Assembly: GCF_026072635.1 (NCBI RefSeq)
Contig: NZ_AP023081.1
Coordinates: forward strand, 342,501-406,500
Length of the DNA: 64,000 nt
DNA from: Pseudomonas solani
GTDB taxonomy: Bacteria; Pseudomonadota; Gammaproteobacteria; Pseudomonadales; Pseudomonadaceae
Direction: 5' to 3'
The position numbers and the translations under genes were made by a program. Positions 17,415 through 26,377 of the stretch are shown here, piece by piece. A model generated the notes under the pieces. It was given only the letters and a program-made list of their open reading frames with translations, was not told the origin of the DNA and searched no databases. The stretch's first letter is position 1. Each line of letters starts with the position of its first letter.

Positions 17415-17741
17415 ATGCGCCCTATGAAACAGGCTATCTATTCCAGCCGCACCGCTGACAAGTTCGTCGTACGTTTGCCCGAAGGCATGCGCGAGCGCAT
17501 CGCCGATGTGGCGCGTAATCACCACCGCAGCATGAACTCCGAAATCATCGCTCGCCTGGAGCAGAGCATGCTTCAGGAAGGCGCCCTGGATGAAGGTCTG
17601 TCCATGCGCCTCGACAGCCCCGAGCTGTCGCTGCACGAGCGCGAACTGCTGCAACGCTTCCGCCAGCTTTCCCGTCGCCAGCAAAATGCGCTGGTTGCGT
17701 TGATCGCTCACGATGCTGAACTCGCCGCCGAAGAAGCCTGA
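17415..17741 (+). CDS. amrZ: AmrZ ribbon-helix-helix regulator of alginate and motility
   Basis: 108 residues, clearly the pseudomonad AmrZ. A flexible N-terminus is followed by the ribbon-helix-helix domain (DKFVVRLPEGMRERIADVA, then HHRSMNSEIIARLEQS, about 16-58) and the conserved C-terminal tetramerisation part (SPELSLHERELLQRFRQL, RQQNALVALI). In P. aeruginosa it activates algD and represses fleQ and its own gene, and affects twitching and c-di-GMP. It starts at ATGCGCCCT; a second ATG lies three codons on. It is followed by a strong terminator, so it is monocistronic. Confidence 0.95.
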   Translation: MRPMKQAIYSSRTADKFVVRLPEGMRERIADVARNHHRSMNSEIIARLEQSMLQEGALDEGLSMRLDSPELSLHERELLQRFRQLSRRQQNALVALIAHDAELAAEEA

Positions 17742-17766
17742 GTTCGCAGCACGTCGACTGATTGAT

Positions 17767-17791
17767 AGCCGCCCCTGAGGCGGCTTTTTCT
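17767..17791 (+). terminator. amrZ intrinsic terminator
   Basis: AGCCGCC/GGCGGCT stem with a CCTGA-type loop, followed by TTTTTC, 26 bases after the stop. Confidence 0.9.
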
Positions 17792-17825
17792 TGCACGGCG
17801 TTTGCCCACTCCATACCCCACAAAG

Positions 17826-17853
17826 CAAAAGGCCCCACTGATGCGGGGCCTTG
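17826..17853 (-). terminator. mgtE intrinsic terminator
   Basis: On the minus strand AAGGCCCCGC pairs across a short loop with the GGGGCCTTTT arm, just after the mgtE stop. Confidence 0.85.
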
Positions 17854-17870
17854 TGTTGTGAGCGCTAGGG

Positions 17871-19313
17871 CTAGAGCAGGAAGACGGTCGCAAGCCCGAG
17901 GAAGATGAAGAAACCGCCGCTGTCGGTCATGGCGGTGATCATCACGCTGGAGCCCATGGCCGGATCGCGCCCGAGCCGCACCAGCGTCATCGGGATCAGC
18001 ACCCCCATCAAGGCCGCGAGCAGCAGGTTGAGCGTCATCGCCCCGGTCATCACCGCACCGAGGGACCAGCTGTCGTAGAGGTAATAGGCGACGAGGCCGA
18101 TCACTCCACCCCACACCAGGCCGTTGACCAGCGCCACGCCCAGTTCCTTGCGCATCAGGCGGCTGGTATTGCCGGTGCTGACCTGGTCCAGCGCCATGGC
18201 GCGGACGATCATGGTGATGGTCTGGTTGCCGGAGTTGCCACCGATGCCCGCCACGATCGGCATCAAGGCCGCCAGCGCTACCAGCTTCTCGATCGAGCCT
18301 TCGAACAGGCCGATCACACGGGAGGCGATGAACGCGGTGACCAGGTTGACGGCCAGCCAGGCCCAACGGTTGCCGACCGACTTCCACACCGAGGCGAAGA
18401 TGTCTTCTTCCTCGCGCAGACCGGCCATGTTGAGGACTTCCGTCTCGCTCTCCTCACGGATCAGGTCGACGATCTCGTCGATGGTCAGACGGCCGATCAG
18501 CTTGCCGTTCTTGTCCACTACCGGGGCGGAAATAAGGTCGTAACGCTCGAACGCCTGGGCGGCGTCATAGGCATCTTCGTCCGGATGGAAACTCACGGGA
18601 TCGCTGGCCATCACCTCGGCCACCTGCTTGTCCGGATCATTCACCAGCAGGCGCTTGATCGGCAGCACGCCCTTGAGGATGCCGTCGTAATCGACCACGA
18701 AGAGCTTGTCGGTATGCCCCGGCAACTCCTTGAGGCGGCGCAGGTAGCGCAGCACCACTTCCAGGGTCACATCCTCGCGGATGGTGACCATCTCGAAGTC
18801 CATCAGCGCACCGACCTGGTCCTCTTCATAGGACAGGGCCGAGCGCACGCGCTCGCGCTGCTGGGCGTCGAGCGTCTCCATCAGCTCGTGGATCACGTCA
18901 CGGGGCAGCTCGGGCGCGAGGTCGGCCAGCTCGTCCGCGTCCATCTCCTTGGCGGCAGCGAGCAGCTCGTGATCGTCCATGTCGGCGATCAGCGTTTCAC
19001 GAACCGAGTCGGAGACTTCGAGGAGGATGTCGCCGTCGCGCTCGGCCTTGACCAGTTGCCAGACGGTCAGACGATCGCCAAGCGGCAGGGCTTCGAGAAT
19101 GTGGGCGATGTCGGCGGGGTGCAGCTCATCGAGCTTGCGTTGCAGCTCGGCGAGATTCTGGCGATGAACCAGGTTCTCGACGAGATCCTGGTGCTGGCCT
19201 TCCTGACGATGGGTCAGGTCTTCCACCAGCTTGTGGCGATGCAGCAGATCGACCACCTGAGCGAGGCGGTCCTGCAGGCTATCTTGCGACTTTTTTACTT
19301 CTACTTCGGTCAT
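17871..19313 (-). CDS. mgtE: MgtE magnesium transporter
   Basis: 480 residues. A cytoplasmic N-terminal helical domain (about 30-150) carries LDELHPADIAHILEALP. The CBS pair (about 155-285) is followed by a plug helix and five transmembrane helices containing AALMPIVAGIGGNSGNQT, the conserved Mg-pore signature. It is a dimeric Mg2+-gated channel in the inner membrane. In P. aeruginosa the equivalent gene (PA0913) also modulates type III secretion and exopolysaccharide. ATG 19313 has GGAG upstream. It marks the left border of the tailocin locus. Confidence 0.93.
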   Translation of the reverse strand: MTEVEVKKSQDSLQDRLAQVVDLLHRHKLVEDLTHRQEGQHQDLVENLVHRQNLAELQRKLDELHPADIAHILEALPLGDRLTVWQLVKAERDGDILLEVSDSVRETLIADMDDHELLAAAKEMDADELADLAPELPRDVIHELMETLDAQQRERVRSALSYEEDQVGALMDFEMVTIREDVTLEVVLRYLRRLKELPGHTDKLFVVDYDGILKGVLPIKRLLVNDPDKQVAEVMASDPVSFHPDEDAYDAAQAFERYDLISAPVVDKNGKLIGRLTIDEIVDLIREESETEVLNMAGLREEEDIFASVWKSVGNRWAWLAVNLVTAFIASRVIGLFEGSIEKLVALAALMPIVAGIGGNSGNQTITMIVRAMALDQVSTGNTSRLMRKELGVALVNGLVWGGVIGLVAYYLYDSWSLGAVMTGAMTLNLLLAALMGVLIPMTLVRLGRDPAMGSSVMITAMTDSGGFFIFLGLATVFLL

Positions 19314-19629
19314 AGCGCGCTCCACCCCCAGTGGCGGCGCACGCCAAGGAGGGTCAATCAGTCAATACGCGATCGTACAAATGCGGTCTTGAGTAACTAC
19401 TGGGTAAGTCCATGAGGGGTGTCCAAAAGCCTCGGCGAGGCTGACTGCGCAATGATAACACCGGAGGGTCATTTTGCGCGTTACAAAATCGTGGCTAGAA
19501 CAATCGCTTGCGCTGCAAAGCTGAGATCGCTTTCACCTTCCATACGACGTTGGCGCCCCTTGGTGAGACACCGTTAGGAAGAAATTAAAGCAGATACCTT
19601 CGAGGGCAACCGTCACGGAGGACATCGCC
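19314..19629. other. Intergenic region upstream of mgtE
   Basis: 316 bp between the divergent mgtE and DUF4124 genes. mgtE leaders can fold into Mg sensors in other bacteria, but I could not identify such an element here. No repeats stand out. Confidence 0.35.
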
Positions 19630-20139
19630 ATGCGCACATCGCTCTGCACCCTGCCCCTTCTGCTCTACATCGCGCTCGAAAGCCCGCCGCTGGGGGCCTC
19701 CATCTACCGATGCGAGGACGCGCACGGGCATGTCACCTTCACCCAGCTGGGTTGCCCGGACGACGAATTGGTGGAGGTGCGGGAACGAGTCGAGGCCATG
19801 CAAGACAGCCCGGCATTGCTGCCACCAGCAAAGATCGAACGGATAACGCGAAACGCACGGAAGGAACAGGCCGAGAAGCCCAGGGAAATAGAAGTAGTGG
19901 GGGAAAGGCAGGATGGTTGCGGCAACCGCATCGTCGGCCAGGAGCGACGCCAGGCGATATTGCGCAAACAGGTGAGGACGGGCATGACCCGGCGCGATGT
20001 GGAAAGCATGCTGGGCAAGCCAGACAAGATCAGCCGTACCAATGGCCAGACCCGCTATCACTATGTCGCGAAGAAGGGAAAAGGACGCAGCCAGCTCGTC
20101 ACATTCGACGAGCATGACTGCGTAAAAGGCGGGCGCTGA
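19630..20139 (+). CDS. Secreted DUF4124-domain protein with a SmpA-like tail
   Basis: 169 residues. A short signal peptide (SLCTLPLLLYIALESPPLGA) is followed at about 24-50 by the DUF4124 signature IYRCEDAHGHVTFTQLGCP. A charged linker precedes a C-terminal segment TGMTRRDVESMLGKPDKI, like the first helix-strand of the OmlA/SmpA fold, then RYHYV. Probably periplasmic; function unknown. It lies just outside the tailocin lysis genes, which run convergently towards it, and is most likely a chromosomal gene. Confidence 0.65.
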   Translation: MRTSLCTLPLLLYIALESPPLGASIYRCEDAHGHVTFTQLGCPDDELVEVRERVEAMQDSPALLPPAKIERITRNARKEQAEKPREIEVVGERQDGCGNRIVGQERRQAILRKQVRTGMTRRDVESMLGKPDKISRTNGQTRYHYVAKKGKGRSQLVTFDEHDCVKGGR

Positions 20140-20176
20140 AGCGCGCCCGAAAGGAAGGGATAGAGGCCCGCCGTAC

Positions 20177-20437
20177 TCAGCGACAGGCCTGGAACGCGGC
20201 CAATAGCTCGCGCTCGTAGCCGATGCGTTGCAAGCGCTCGGCACGCAGGGCTTTCATTTGTTGATCGATCGTTGCATCCAGCGCCAGCGACTCGACTGCA
20301 AACGCCGGCACCGCAGGAGCGACCACCTTGCAGGGAATCGGCACCGGCACCTTGACCTCGACCAGGTCAGGGGCAGGCTGCACCCCGGTGGAGCAGCCGG
20401 ATAACAGCGCAAATGGCAGCAACCAGGCGACTTTCAT
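20177..20437 (-). CDS. Rz1-like outer-membrane spanin lipoprotein
   Basis: 86 residues. The N-terminus MKVAWLLPFALLSGC ends in a lipobox (LSGC), so a mature lipoprotein starting at Cys15 is expected. A Pro/Val-rich linker follows (PVPIPCKVVAPAVPAF), as in o-spanins. It overlaps the i-spanin gene by 4 bases and its role follows from that: bridging to the inner-membrane partner and fusing the membranes in the last step of lysis. Family identity rests on architecture rather than strong similarity. Confidence 0.7.
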   Translation of the reverse strand: MKVAWLLPFALLSGCSTGVQPAPDLVEVKVPVPIPCKVVAPAVPAFAVESLALDATIDQQMKALRAERLQRIGYERELLAAFQACR

Positions 20438-20817
20438 GGCGCACGCTCCCGGCGAAGCTCTTCGGCAAACGCCAGGCGCGCCGCCTCACAGGCATCGACG
20501 CCTGCCGGCGATGGCTCCAGCATCACCCGGGTCGCCGCGGCGTAGTCCTGTTGCGCAGCCTGGTTGGCCCGTGCCTGGAGCAACTCGCCCTGGCGAGCTC
20601 TCTCCGCAGCACGAGCCTCGAGCTCGACCATGGCAGCGTTCTGCTTTTGCAGCACCAGCAGGCTGGCTTCGGCGCCACGACGGGACTCGGCCAGCTGTTG
20701 CCTCAGCTCCTCCAGTTGCGGGCGGTAAACGCGGGTAGCGCACCAGGCGCCCAGCCCGATCAACAGCGCCACCATCAGCAGCAACGCCAGCCACTTCCAG
20801 GAAGCGAGCCGGTTCAT
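20434..20817 (-). CDS. Rz-like inner-membrane spanin
   Basis: 127 residues with one N-terminal transmembrane helix (about 9-27, WLALLLMVALLIGLGAW). A long periplasmic coiled coil follows (LEELRQQLAESRRGAEASL and onward to about 105), the normal i-spanin layout. Its start overlaps the endolysin stop by 4 bases and its end overlaps the o-spanin start, giving a tightly coupled lysis cassette at the far end of the tailocin. Confidence 0.75.
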   Translation of the reverse strand: MNRLASWKWLALLLMVALLIGLGAWCATRVYRPQLEELRQQLAESRRGAEASLLVLQKQNAAMVELEARAAERARQGELLQARANQAAQQDYAAATRVMLEPSPAGVDACEAARLAFAEELRRERAP

Positions 20818-21458
20818 TCCAGCGCCTCCCGGGCCTTCAGCCAGAGCGCCTTGCGCTCTGCCAGGCCATTCAGCCCACCGTTGATACGGCGGGTGATGGC
20901 CTCGAAATTCCCAGCATCGGCCAGCGCATTCAAACCATTGGATTTCCAGAACCAGGCGGCAGACAACACCGCCTGCTCCGGTTGCAGCAGCAGATCCGGT
21001 TGCTCCAGCAGCGGCAGCCCCAAGGCCTCACCGCAACGCTGGTACATCCCGCGCCCGGTGATCTGCAACAGACCCCGCCCACGGAAGCGCCAGCCATCAC
21101 CGGACTCCTCATCGCCATTGCCCATGCGATTGGCATAGACATGGTTGGCGATTACAGCCGGCCGCCGCTGATAAGCCAGCGCCAACGCATTGGGCTGCTC
21201 ATCCGCTCCACGGAACCGACCTGGCCAGGTAGCCGCCAAGCCGGCAGCGCTGTAATTGAGGTTCTCCGCGAAGCGGGAGAAGCCAGCGGACTCATGGGCG
21301 CACTGGGCCAGGAAGGCGGATTGGCGGGCGGGGGTGGTGATGGAGAAGCGGGACACTGCTGAGGTAAGGGCGGAAATGAAAACGCCCGCTTCGGGGCGGG
21401 CGTTTGTATTCAGGACACTAAAGGCCCCACTCAATCGGTCAAGTGCATTCACTGTCAT
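20814..21458 (-). CDS. GH19 chitinase-like endolysin
   Basis: 214 residues. The GH19 domain spans almost the whole protein, with the catalytic Glu region AFLAQCAHESAGF near 47-59 and the substrate-binding YANRMGNGDEESGDGWRFRGRGLLQITGR block near 108-138. Related enzymes serve as muralytic lysins in pyocin and prophage lysis cassettes. There is no signal peptide, so it needs the holin. A strong hairpin (10-bp stem, 21380-21405) lies inside codons about 18-26, and the start codon has a weak ribosome site. The homology nevertheless runs back to LNTNARPEAGVF, so ATG 21458 is kept. Confidence 0.85.
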   Translation of the reverse strand: MTVNALDRLSGAFSVLNTNARPEAGVFISALTSAVSRFSITTPARQSAFLAQCAHESAGFSRFAENLNYSAAGLAATWPGRFRGADEQPNALALAYQRRPAVIANHVYANRMGNGDEESGDGWRFRGRGLLQITGRGMYQRCGEALGLPLLEQPDLLLQPEQAVLSAAWFWKSNGLNALADAGNFEAITRRINGGLNGLAERKALWLKAREALE

Positions 21459-21476
21459 AGGCGCACCAATCTGAAC

Positions 21477-21974
21477 TCATACCCGGGACATGTCTTCAAT
21501 GGCCTGCTTCACATGAAGCCTCGCCTCATCCTCAAGACCATCTGCCATTGCCTGGCGTACCTTCGACTTGCTCGCAAGCCTGATCTCGCGCAAGGCATGA
21601 ATAGCCACCTCACCTCGTTGTGCCTTCTCGAGGATTTCGTTGGCGGCCTGCTCAGGATTGCGCCCACCGATTGACCACGCGCTTACCGAGCGAGGTACGG
21701 AGTCGATCGGGTAGCCAGCCGACTTGAATGCTCGCGCCTCCATTGCAGCGACCTCATACTCGGCCAAACGCAGGGGGCTACCGACCACGCTTTCGAGTAC
21801 CGAGTTACCGGCACGATCTATCGCCTCACAGAGCTTGCTCAGGCGCCTCTCTCTGGCAGCTACGACCAGTGCGTCATCAAGCACCCATTCACCGTCTTGC
21901 CAACGGTGGCACTCGGATGGATTCGGCACACGTAGCTCATCGCCATAAACATGAAGTCCCTCAATCACCTTCAT
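21477..21974 (-). CDS. Tail fibre assembly protein paired with fibre 3
   Basis: 165 residues without a recognised catalytic motif. The N-terminal part (LHVYGDELRVPNPSECHRWQDGEWV) looks like a tail fibre assembly/chaperone N-domain, followed by charged helices (ARERRLSKLCEAIDRAGNSV). Its start codon overlaps the fibre-3 stop, the arrangement seen for fibre and chaperone pairs. The C-terminal two thirds differ from the chaperone next to fibre 1, as expected if each chaperone matches its fibre tip. The call depends on position and length; the frame-restored fibre-1 partner is also 165 residues. Confidence 0.6.
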   Translation of the reverse strand: MKVIEGLHVYGDELRVPNPSECHRWQDGEWVLDDALVVAARERRLSKLCEAIDRAGNSVLESVVGSPLRLAEYEVAAMEARAFKSAGYPIDSVPRSVSAWSIGGRNPEQAANEILEKAQRGEVAIHALREIRLASKSKVRQAMADGLEDEARLHVKQAIEDMSRV

Positions 21975-23344
21975 TTGTACACACTCCAGGTGAAAACAGC
22001 GTTTGTGCAATTGGAATAGCTGATCGAAATGCCATTCTCGTAATCCGAACTTTGTATGGTTTTAACTCCCATACTGAATAGCAGCTCATCGCTGGATGCC
22101 ACCTGAGCACCATAGGTATGTTCTACCTGATAGGTCTGCCACATCGATCGTGCACTAGTGTGGTCGAATCCAGCATTAATCGATGTTTGAAAAACATCGC
22201 CCACTGCGTTGTTACTGGATATGGTCATGGGCGTATATCCGTTCCAGTAGCTCTCGGTCACTACCGCAGCATTCCCAGGAACACAGTAAGCGGAAGAAGC
22301 CCCCATCCAACCCGTTCCAGAGAAAACGATGTGTGCCAAGCCGCTTTCCGGAGGCATCAGACAACTGAGACTTCCAGATGCAGCTTTGACATGAGGGTCC
22401 ATGGGCAGATACAGCGTACCCGTACCGTTAAGCGAGACTGTCCAGCTATGGCTCCGCCGGTGATAAACACGCTGAACGAGCGGAGAACTTCCTGCAGCCC
22501 CGGTAATAATCCGCGCTAGGCAGATATCCAGTACCGTAGATGGAAACCCACCCCCCGACTCGCCATTCACAGACCCTTTCAAGGAAACAGGAATTACATC
22601 ACTCAACTTGCCCTTTTGAACGTAGATCGACAGGGCACCATTGATCACTTGAGCCCGGAGGAAGTACTCCGAGTTGATAGCCAGATCGGGACTGCCCCAC
22701 GCCGACGTTACGAACGGCCTTGCGATCCCTGTCTTCGTGCTGTCGACTTCCACAGCAACGCTCAAGGAAACCCCGGCAGGAATAGTGACTTTCCCCCCCG
22801 CGCCCGCTACCGCCTGGGCAGTAAGCATGATACGGCCGTCATCAGTAGCAATCACCGGAAGCGAAAGCGCATGAAAAGGCAGCCCGATGCTCTTGAACGT
22901 CACGCCATCCTGAATGCCATACCCATCTACGGACGTTGGTTTGTTGGTGATCGAGCTGAAACTGTGGGCATGAGCCAGAGCAGCATAGGTATCATCCAAC
23001 TCACTCTTGGTGACCTTCAAGGCCTCCCAAAGAGCGGCATATGAGACCGGCCTCTTCCCGGTATTGGCAGTAATGCTTCGCCAGAGTTTTCCACTCTCCT
23101 GAACATATGCGCCAATAGGGTAATCCTCAGTGGCGGACCACTCAGGCACACCGCGCTGCATCAAATAGCGCACTGCCTCATCGCCGCGCTTGAACAGCGA
23201 GTTGAACCACTCCATCGGCGGAATGCCATCGGTCTGGTCGAAGGTAACGCCCCAGCCACGGGCGATATCAGGGAAGCTTTCCAGTTCCCCGGGTTTGGCC
23301 CCCGAGGCGAAGACCGTCTCGTTGGGGCGATTGTATTGAGTCAT
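21971..23344 (-). CDS. Tailocin tail fibre 3
   Basis: 457 residues. The first about 115 residues (FASGAKPGELESFPDIARGW, GIPPMEWFN, RGDEAVRYLMQRGVPEW) are close copies of those in the other two fibres and should be the baseplate-attachment part. After that the sequence is unrelated to them. A phage-fibre repeat motif NKPTSVDGYGIQDGV occurs near 155, followed by Ser/Gly-rich beta-type sequence to ATFTWSVYK-like ending residues. The region is visibly less GC-rich than its surroundings, a sign of more recent acquisition. ATG 23344 is equivalent to the starts of fibres 1 and 2. It is likely a receptor-binding specificity determinant. Confidence 0.8.
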   Translation of the reverse strand: MTQYNRPNETVFASGAKPGELESFPDIARGWGVTFDQTDGIPPMEWFNSLFKRGDEAVRYLMQRGVPEWSATEDYPIGAYVQESGKLWRSITANTGKRPVSYAALWEALKVTKSELDDTYAALAHAHSFSSITNKPTSVDGYGIQDGVTFKSIGLPFHALSLPVIATDDGRIMLTAQAVAGAGGKVTIPAGVSLSVAVEVDSTKTGIARPFVTSAWGSPDLAINSEYFLRAQVINGALSIYVQKGKLSDVIPVSLKGSVNGESGGGFPSTVLDICLARIITGAAGSSPLVQRVYHRRSHSWTVSLNGTGTLYLPMDPHVKAASGSLSCLMPPESGLAHIVFSGTGWMGASSAYCVPGNAAVVTESYWNGYTPMTISSNNAVGDVFQTSINAGFDHTSARSMWQTYQVEHTYGAQVASSDELLFSMGVKTIQSSDYENGISISYSNCTNAVFTWSVYK

Positions 23345-23580
23345 GAATAAAACCTCGTTCGATTCGTTTGCTAGAAAACCACCCAGCGATTGGCCAGGTG
23401 GTTGAGCGGCGCCTCCCCTCTTGTGGGTTCTGTCTGCCGCCCGGAAATAAAGGTGGTCAGTCACCCCACCGAAAACGAATCGACGAACTCCATACCTTCG
23501 ATACAAATCGACAACGAGCCGGTCAGTAAAGAGAGCGGCCCGCAGAGTGCGGGCCGGATACACGCGTTAGATCAGTCGCT
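23345..23580 (-). repeat. Fibre leader repeat, copy in front of fibre 3
   Basis: About 235 bp, roughly 80 percent alike by eye to 25640-25877. Shared blocks include GCCCGGAAATAAAGGTGGTC, CCCCACCGAAAACGAATC and TTCGATACAAA. It holds a terminator-like hairpin CGGCCCGC/GCGGGCCG at 23536-23556. The remaining 23581-23677, up to the fibre-2 stop, shows no gene. Confidence 0.75.
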
Positions 23581-23677
23581 AAAACAGCGCTCCCTGAATC
23601 GGCATCTGGGTACTACATCAGAGCCGATACTTTCGTAAACGAAAACCTCGTCGCCCTGAAGGCGCGAAAATGCTTCG

Positions 23678-25639
23678 TTAGCCCAATTCCATCCAGGTAG
23701 TGATACTTGCGCCTGCTGTCAGCGAGTAGGTAACACCATTCGGAACGATGGCATACACGGTGGAGGAAATGGTTCCACTTGATATAGGTGTCAGTTGCGC
23801 AACCAATAGCCCGCCTACGTGAAGGCCACGTGTAGCTGCACCGTTTGCGGCAAACACACTTACGAACTTGGGTCGCCCGCTGGTATTCGTGTACGTGACG
23901 CCAGCAGAACGGCTGGCAGTTACATCCTGCCAAGACTGCCCATCGCCCAGAGTGCGTGGACGCGCCTCAAGCGCCTCTACCCTCGTCACCAACGCTGCGT
24001 ATGTCGAAGAAATTGCCGCCGCATCGATGGTTCCGGCGTTGGTCACCCCCCCTCCCATCCTGATGATCCAGCAGCCAGTTACGTTGAGAGGACGCGTTTC
24101 CGAAGCAACCCGAGGCGCACCGTTTACTCCATCGCCAATCGGGCTGCGGATTGCTCCAACCCCCGAAGTAACACCATTCGACATGGCGACGTTTGTCGCG
24201 CTGAGCCCTGTTGTACCGGCAACGCCACCAATATCCAGATTGTGCCAGTGACCTTGCATAGCATCCGTTTGCACAACACCGTGCGTCCCTGTGGACAACG
24301 TTCCATCGCCCCTCAGGAACAATGCCCCCAACGATCCCACCGCCTTGCCGTTGTAGTCGGGCATACGGAACGTGGTACTCCCATCGCCCTCAGTGAACAT
24401 GCCTCGCTGCGACGGATCGCTATTCCAGAGTGCCTCGGTCGCTTTGGGCAGCCTCCCTTCACTGACGGCTGCCCAGATATCGGGATAGAGAGCCCGATTC
24501 AACAACTGGCCATCCGCAGGCGCCCAACCCGCAGGAATAGAGTTGCGGAACGACCACCACATGACCGAGGCCGCAGGCAAACCGGTTCCCAGCGTATTGT
24601 CTGCGTGCAAAACCGAACGCCAAGGGGACCAGACACCGCCGCCAAGAAGACGGAACTTCATCGTCACCAGCGAAACGTCGGCACTGCTCACATAGGGCAA
24701 TGCAACCTGAATCAGGTTCGCGGCATAGCGGGCAGTCAGTAGCCAGTAGTAGTTGGTTACCCCGCTGCCCTTCAGCATGCTTGCCTGGCCATCGGGGTGG
24801 TTGGCATTCCTGGATCCGGCAGGTCCTCCGAGCAGCTTGGGATACCAACCTGGTTCAGTTACCGCATTGAAGTCCGTTTGCGAATCCGTCGTGCTTGCCG
24901 CAGGAACGGTACCGCCAGCCGGTGTCATCAGTACCTGAAGCTGCGCATTGGCCGTCGGCGTACCTCCGGCGCCACTGACGTAAACCACCGGCACCGAGCG
25001 ATAGGTCCCGCTGTCCACAAGATCCCCGGTGACACGGAAGCGGTGAGCGACCGTGCCGCCTGAGCGGCTCTGGATACAAAGGGTGTCGCCAGCCCGCAAG
25101 AGGGCCACTATGCGGCTGTAGTCCAGGCCTTCGGCGCTGGACTTGGCGATCAGCAACGATGTGGCGTCGGCTGGGTTGGTGGTGTTCAGCGCCAGGTAAC
25201 CGTTGGCTACGCCACCCGAGGTGGCACTGCTCCACTGCCACTGGCCGAAGTTGATGGTGCCGCCACCCAGTTGCTCCTGGATCAGCGTTTTCAGAGCCTC
25301 TCGAGTCAGCGCCGTCTCGACCCACTCGGTCGGGTTGAGGGACGGCCGCTTTCCAACACTGCCCACCTTCGCCTTCCAGATCTTGCCACCCTCCTGCACA
25401 TGGGCGTCGATCGGGTAGTCCTCCGTGGCGGACCACTCGCCGATACCACGCTGCAACAGATAACGCACCGCTTCATCGCTGCGTTTGAACAAGGCGTTGA
25501 ACCACTCCATCGGCGGGATGCCGGTGGTCTGGTCGAAAGTCACCCCCCAACCTCGAGTGATGTCAGGGAAGCTTTCCAGTTCTCCGGGTTTGGCACCCGA
25601 AGCAAAGACCGTCTCATTGGGGCGATTGTATTGAGTCAT
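23678..25639 (-). CDS. Tailocin tail fibre 2
   Basis: 653 residues, the longest fibre. The N-terminal about 245 residues are nearly the same as in fibre 1. An insertion of about 115 residues follows (TDFNAVTEPGWYPKLLGG to SVLHADNTLG), resembling a pyocin-knob segment. Next comes a phage collar-type domain (IPAGWAPADGQLLNRALYPDIW, RGMFTEGDGSTTFRMPDYNG) and a C-terminal tip domain starting DGQSWQDVTASRSAGVTYTN. No chaperone gene follows it directly. The ATG at 25639 has GAGGT 8 bases upstream. It is an adhesin for target-cell surface glycans, specificity unknown. Confidence 0.85.
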   Translation of the reverse strand: MTQYNRPNETVFASGAKPGELESFPDITRGWGVTFDQTTGIPPMEWFNALFKRSDEAVRYLLQRGIGEWSATEDYPIDAHVQEGGKIWKAKVGSVGKRPSLNPTEWVETALTREALKTLIQEQLGGGTINFGQWQWSSATSGGVANGYLALNTTNPADATSLLIAKSSAEGLDYSRIVALLRAGDTLCIQSRSGGTVAHRFRVTGDLVDSGTYRSVPVVYVSGAGGTPTANAQLQVLMTPAGGTVPAASTTDSQTDFNAVTEPGWYPKLLGGPAGSRNANHPDGQASMLKGSGVTNYYWLLTARYAANLIQVALPYVSSADVSLVTMKFRLLGGGVWSPWRSVLHADNTLGTGLPAASVMWWSFRNSIPAGWAPADGQLLNRALYPDIWAAVSEGRLPKATEALWNSDPSQRGMFTEGDGSTTFRMPDYNGKAVGSLGALFLRGDGTLSTGTHGVVQTDAMQGHWHNLDIGGVAGTTGLSATNVAMSNGVTSGVGAIRSPIGDGVNGAPRVASETRPLNVTGCWIIRMGGGVTNAGTIDAAAISSTYAALVTRVEALEARPRTLGDGQSWQDVTASRSAGVTYTNTSGRPKFVSVFAANGAATRGLHVGGLLVAQLTPISSGTISSTVYAIVPNGVTYSLTAGASITTWMELG

Positions 25640-25877
25640 GGATAAAACCTCGTTCAATTCGTTTGCTAGAAAACCACCGGCGGTTACCAAGTGGTTGAAC
25701 GGCGCCTCCCCTTTTGCAGGTTCGGTCTACCGCCCGGAAATAAAGGTGGTCAGGTGCCCCACCGAAAACGAATCAACGAACGCCATGTCTTCGATACAAA
25801 CCGACAACGAGTCAGTCGGAAAAGAAACGGCCCGCAAAATGCGGGCCGCAAATAAGCGTTACATCAGTCAGTCGAAC
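25640..25877 (-). repeat. Fibre leader repeat, copy in front of fibre 2
   Basis: Partner of 23345-23580. It includes the hairpin CGGCCCGC/GCGGGCCG (25828-25848), followed on the minus strand by a T-rich run, placed soon after the fibre-1 chaperone stop. The two copies suggest that a fibre plus its leader was duplicated as a unit. Confidence 0.75.
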
Positions 25878-25880
25878 CTA

Positions 25881-26377
25881 TCACTGCCACCACTTATCGC
25901 TCGTGTAGTCGCAGGGGACTGCCTCCATGTCCTTCAGACGACGACCTGCCAAGACCAGTGCCCGAGTACGCGCTGCCACGGCCGTGGCGAAAGCCAAAAT
26001 AGTATGGGCATCCATGGGCATGAGGGTATTGTCTGCCGTGATCCAAGTGAAATCCTGTTCTGGCTCCATCCAGCGCAGATCATCCGACTTGGCACCGCCT
26101 GTCATTGCCATTAAAGCCAGTTGAGCAGCTTCGATGATGCGTTCGCGGTCGATTGGCCTGGATTGGAAGTGCGCACCATTGAAGCTGATCCCCCGTCGAT
26201 ACGCTTGTCGCGCTCGGCGTCGACCTCCACTCGCGTTGGCTGGTAGACCGGATTGCAGTGCACCGAAATGTCTTCGGGGGTCATCACCTCCAGGCCACCT
26301 GGGATAAATGCATCCTCGGAGCCATCTGCAGGGAAGGAAAAAATTTCACGAGTACTAGGGTTTCTTAAGAATTTCAT
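25881..26377 (-). pseudogene. Tail fibre assembly protein (DUF4376-like) paired with fibre 1, one-base frameshift
   Basis: The reading frame begins at ATG 26377, overlapping the fibre-1 stop by one base, and runs MKFLRNPSTREIFSFP to ERDKRIDGG. It then leaves frame at the five-C run 26190-26194. Adding one base restores ISFNGAHFQSRPIDRERI and continues through AMTGGAKSDDLRWME to the natural stop at 25881. The restored product is 165 residues with a DUF4376-like C-terminal half, the same length as the fibre-3 chaperone. Without the base the product stops early at 26111. This is either a true mutation or a homopolymer error in the assembly. Confidence 0.75.
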
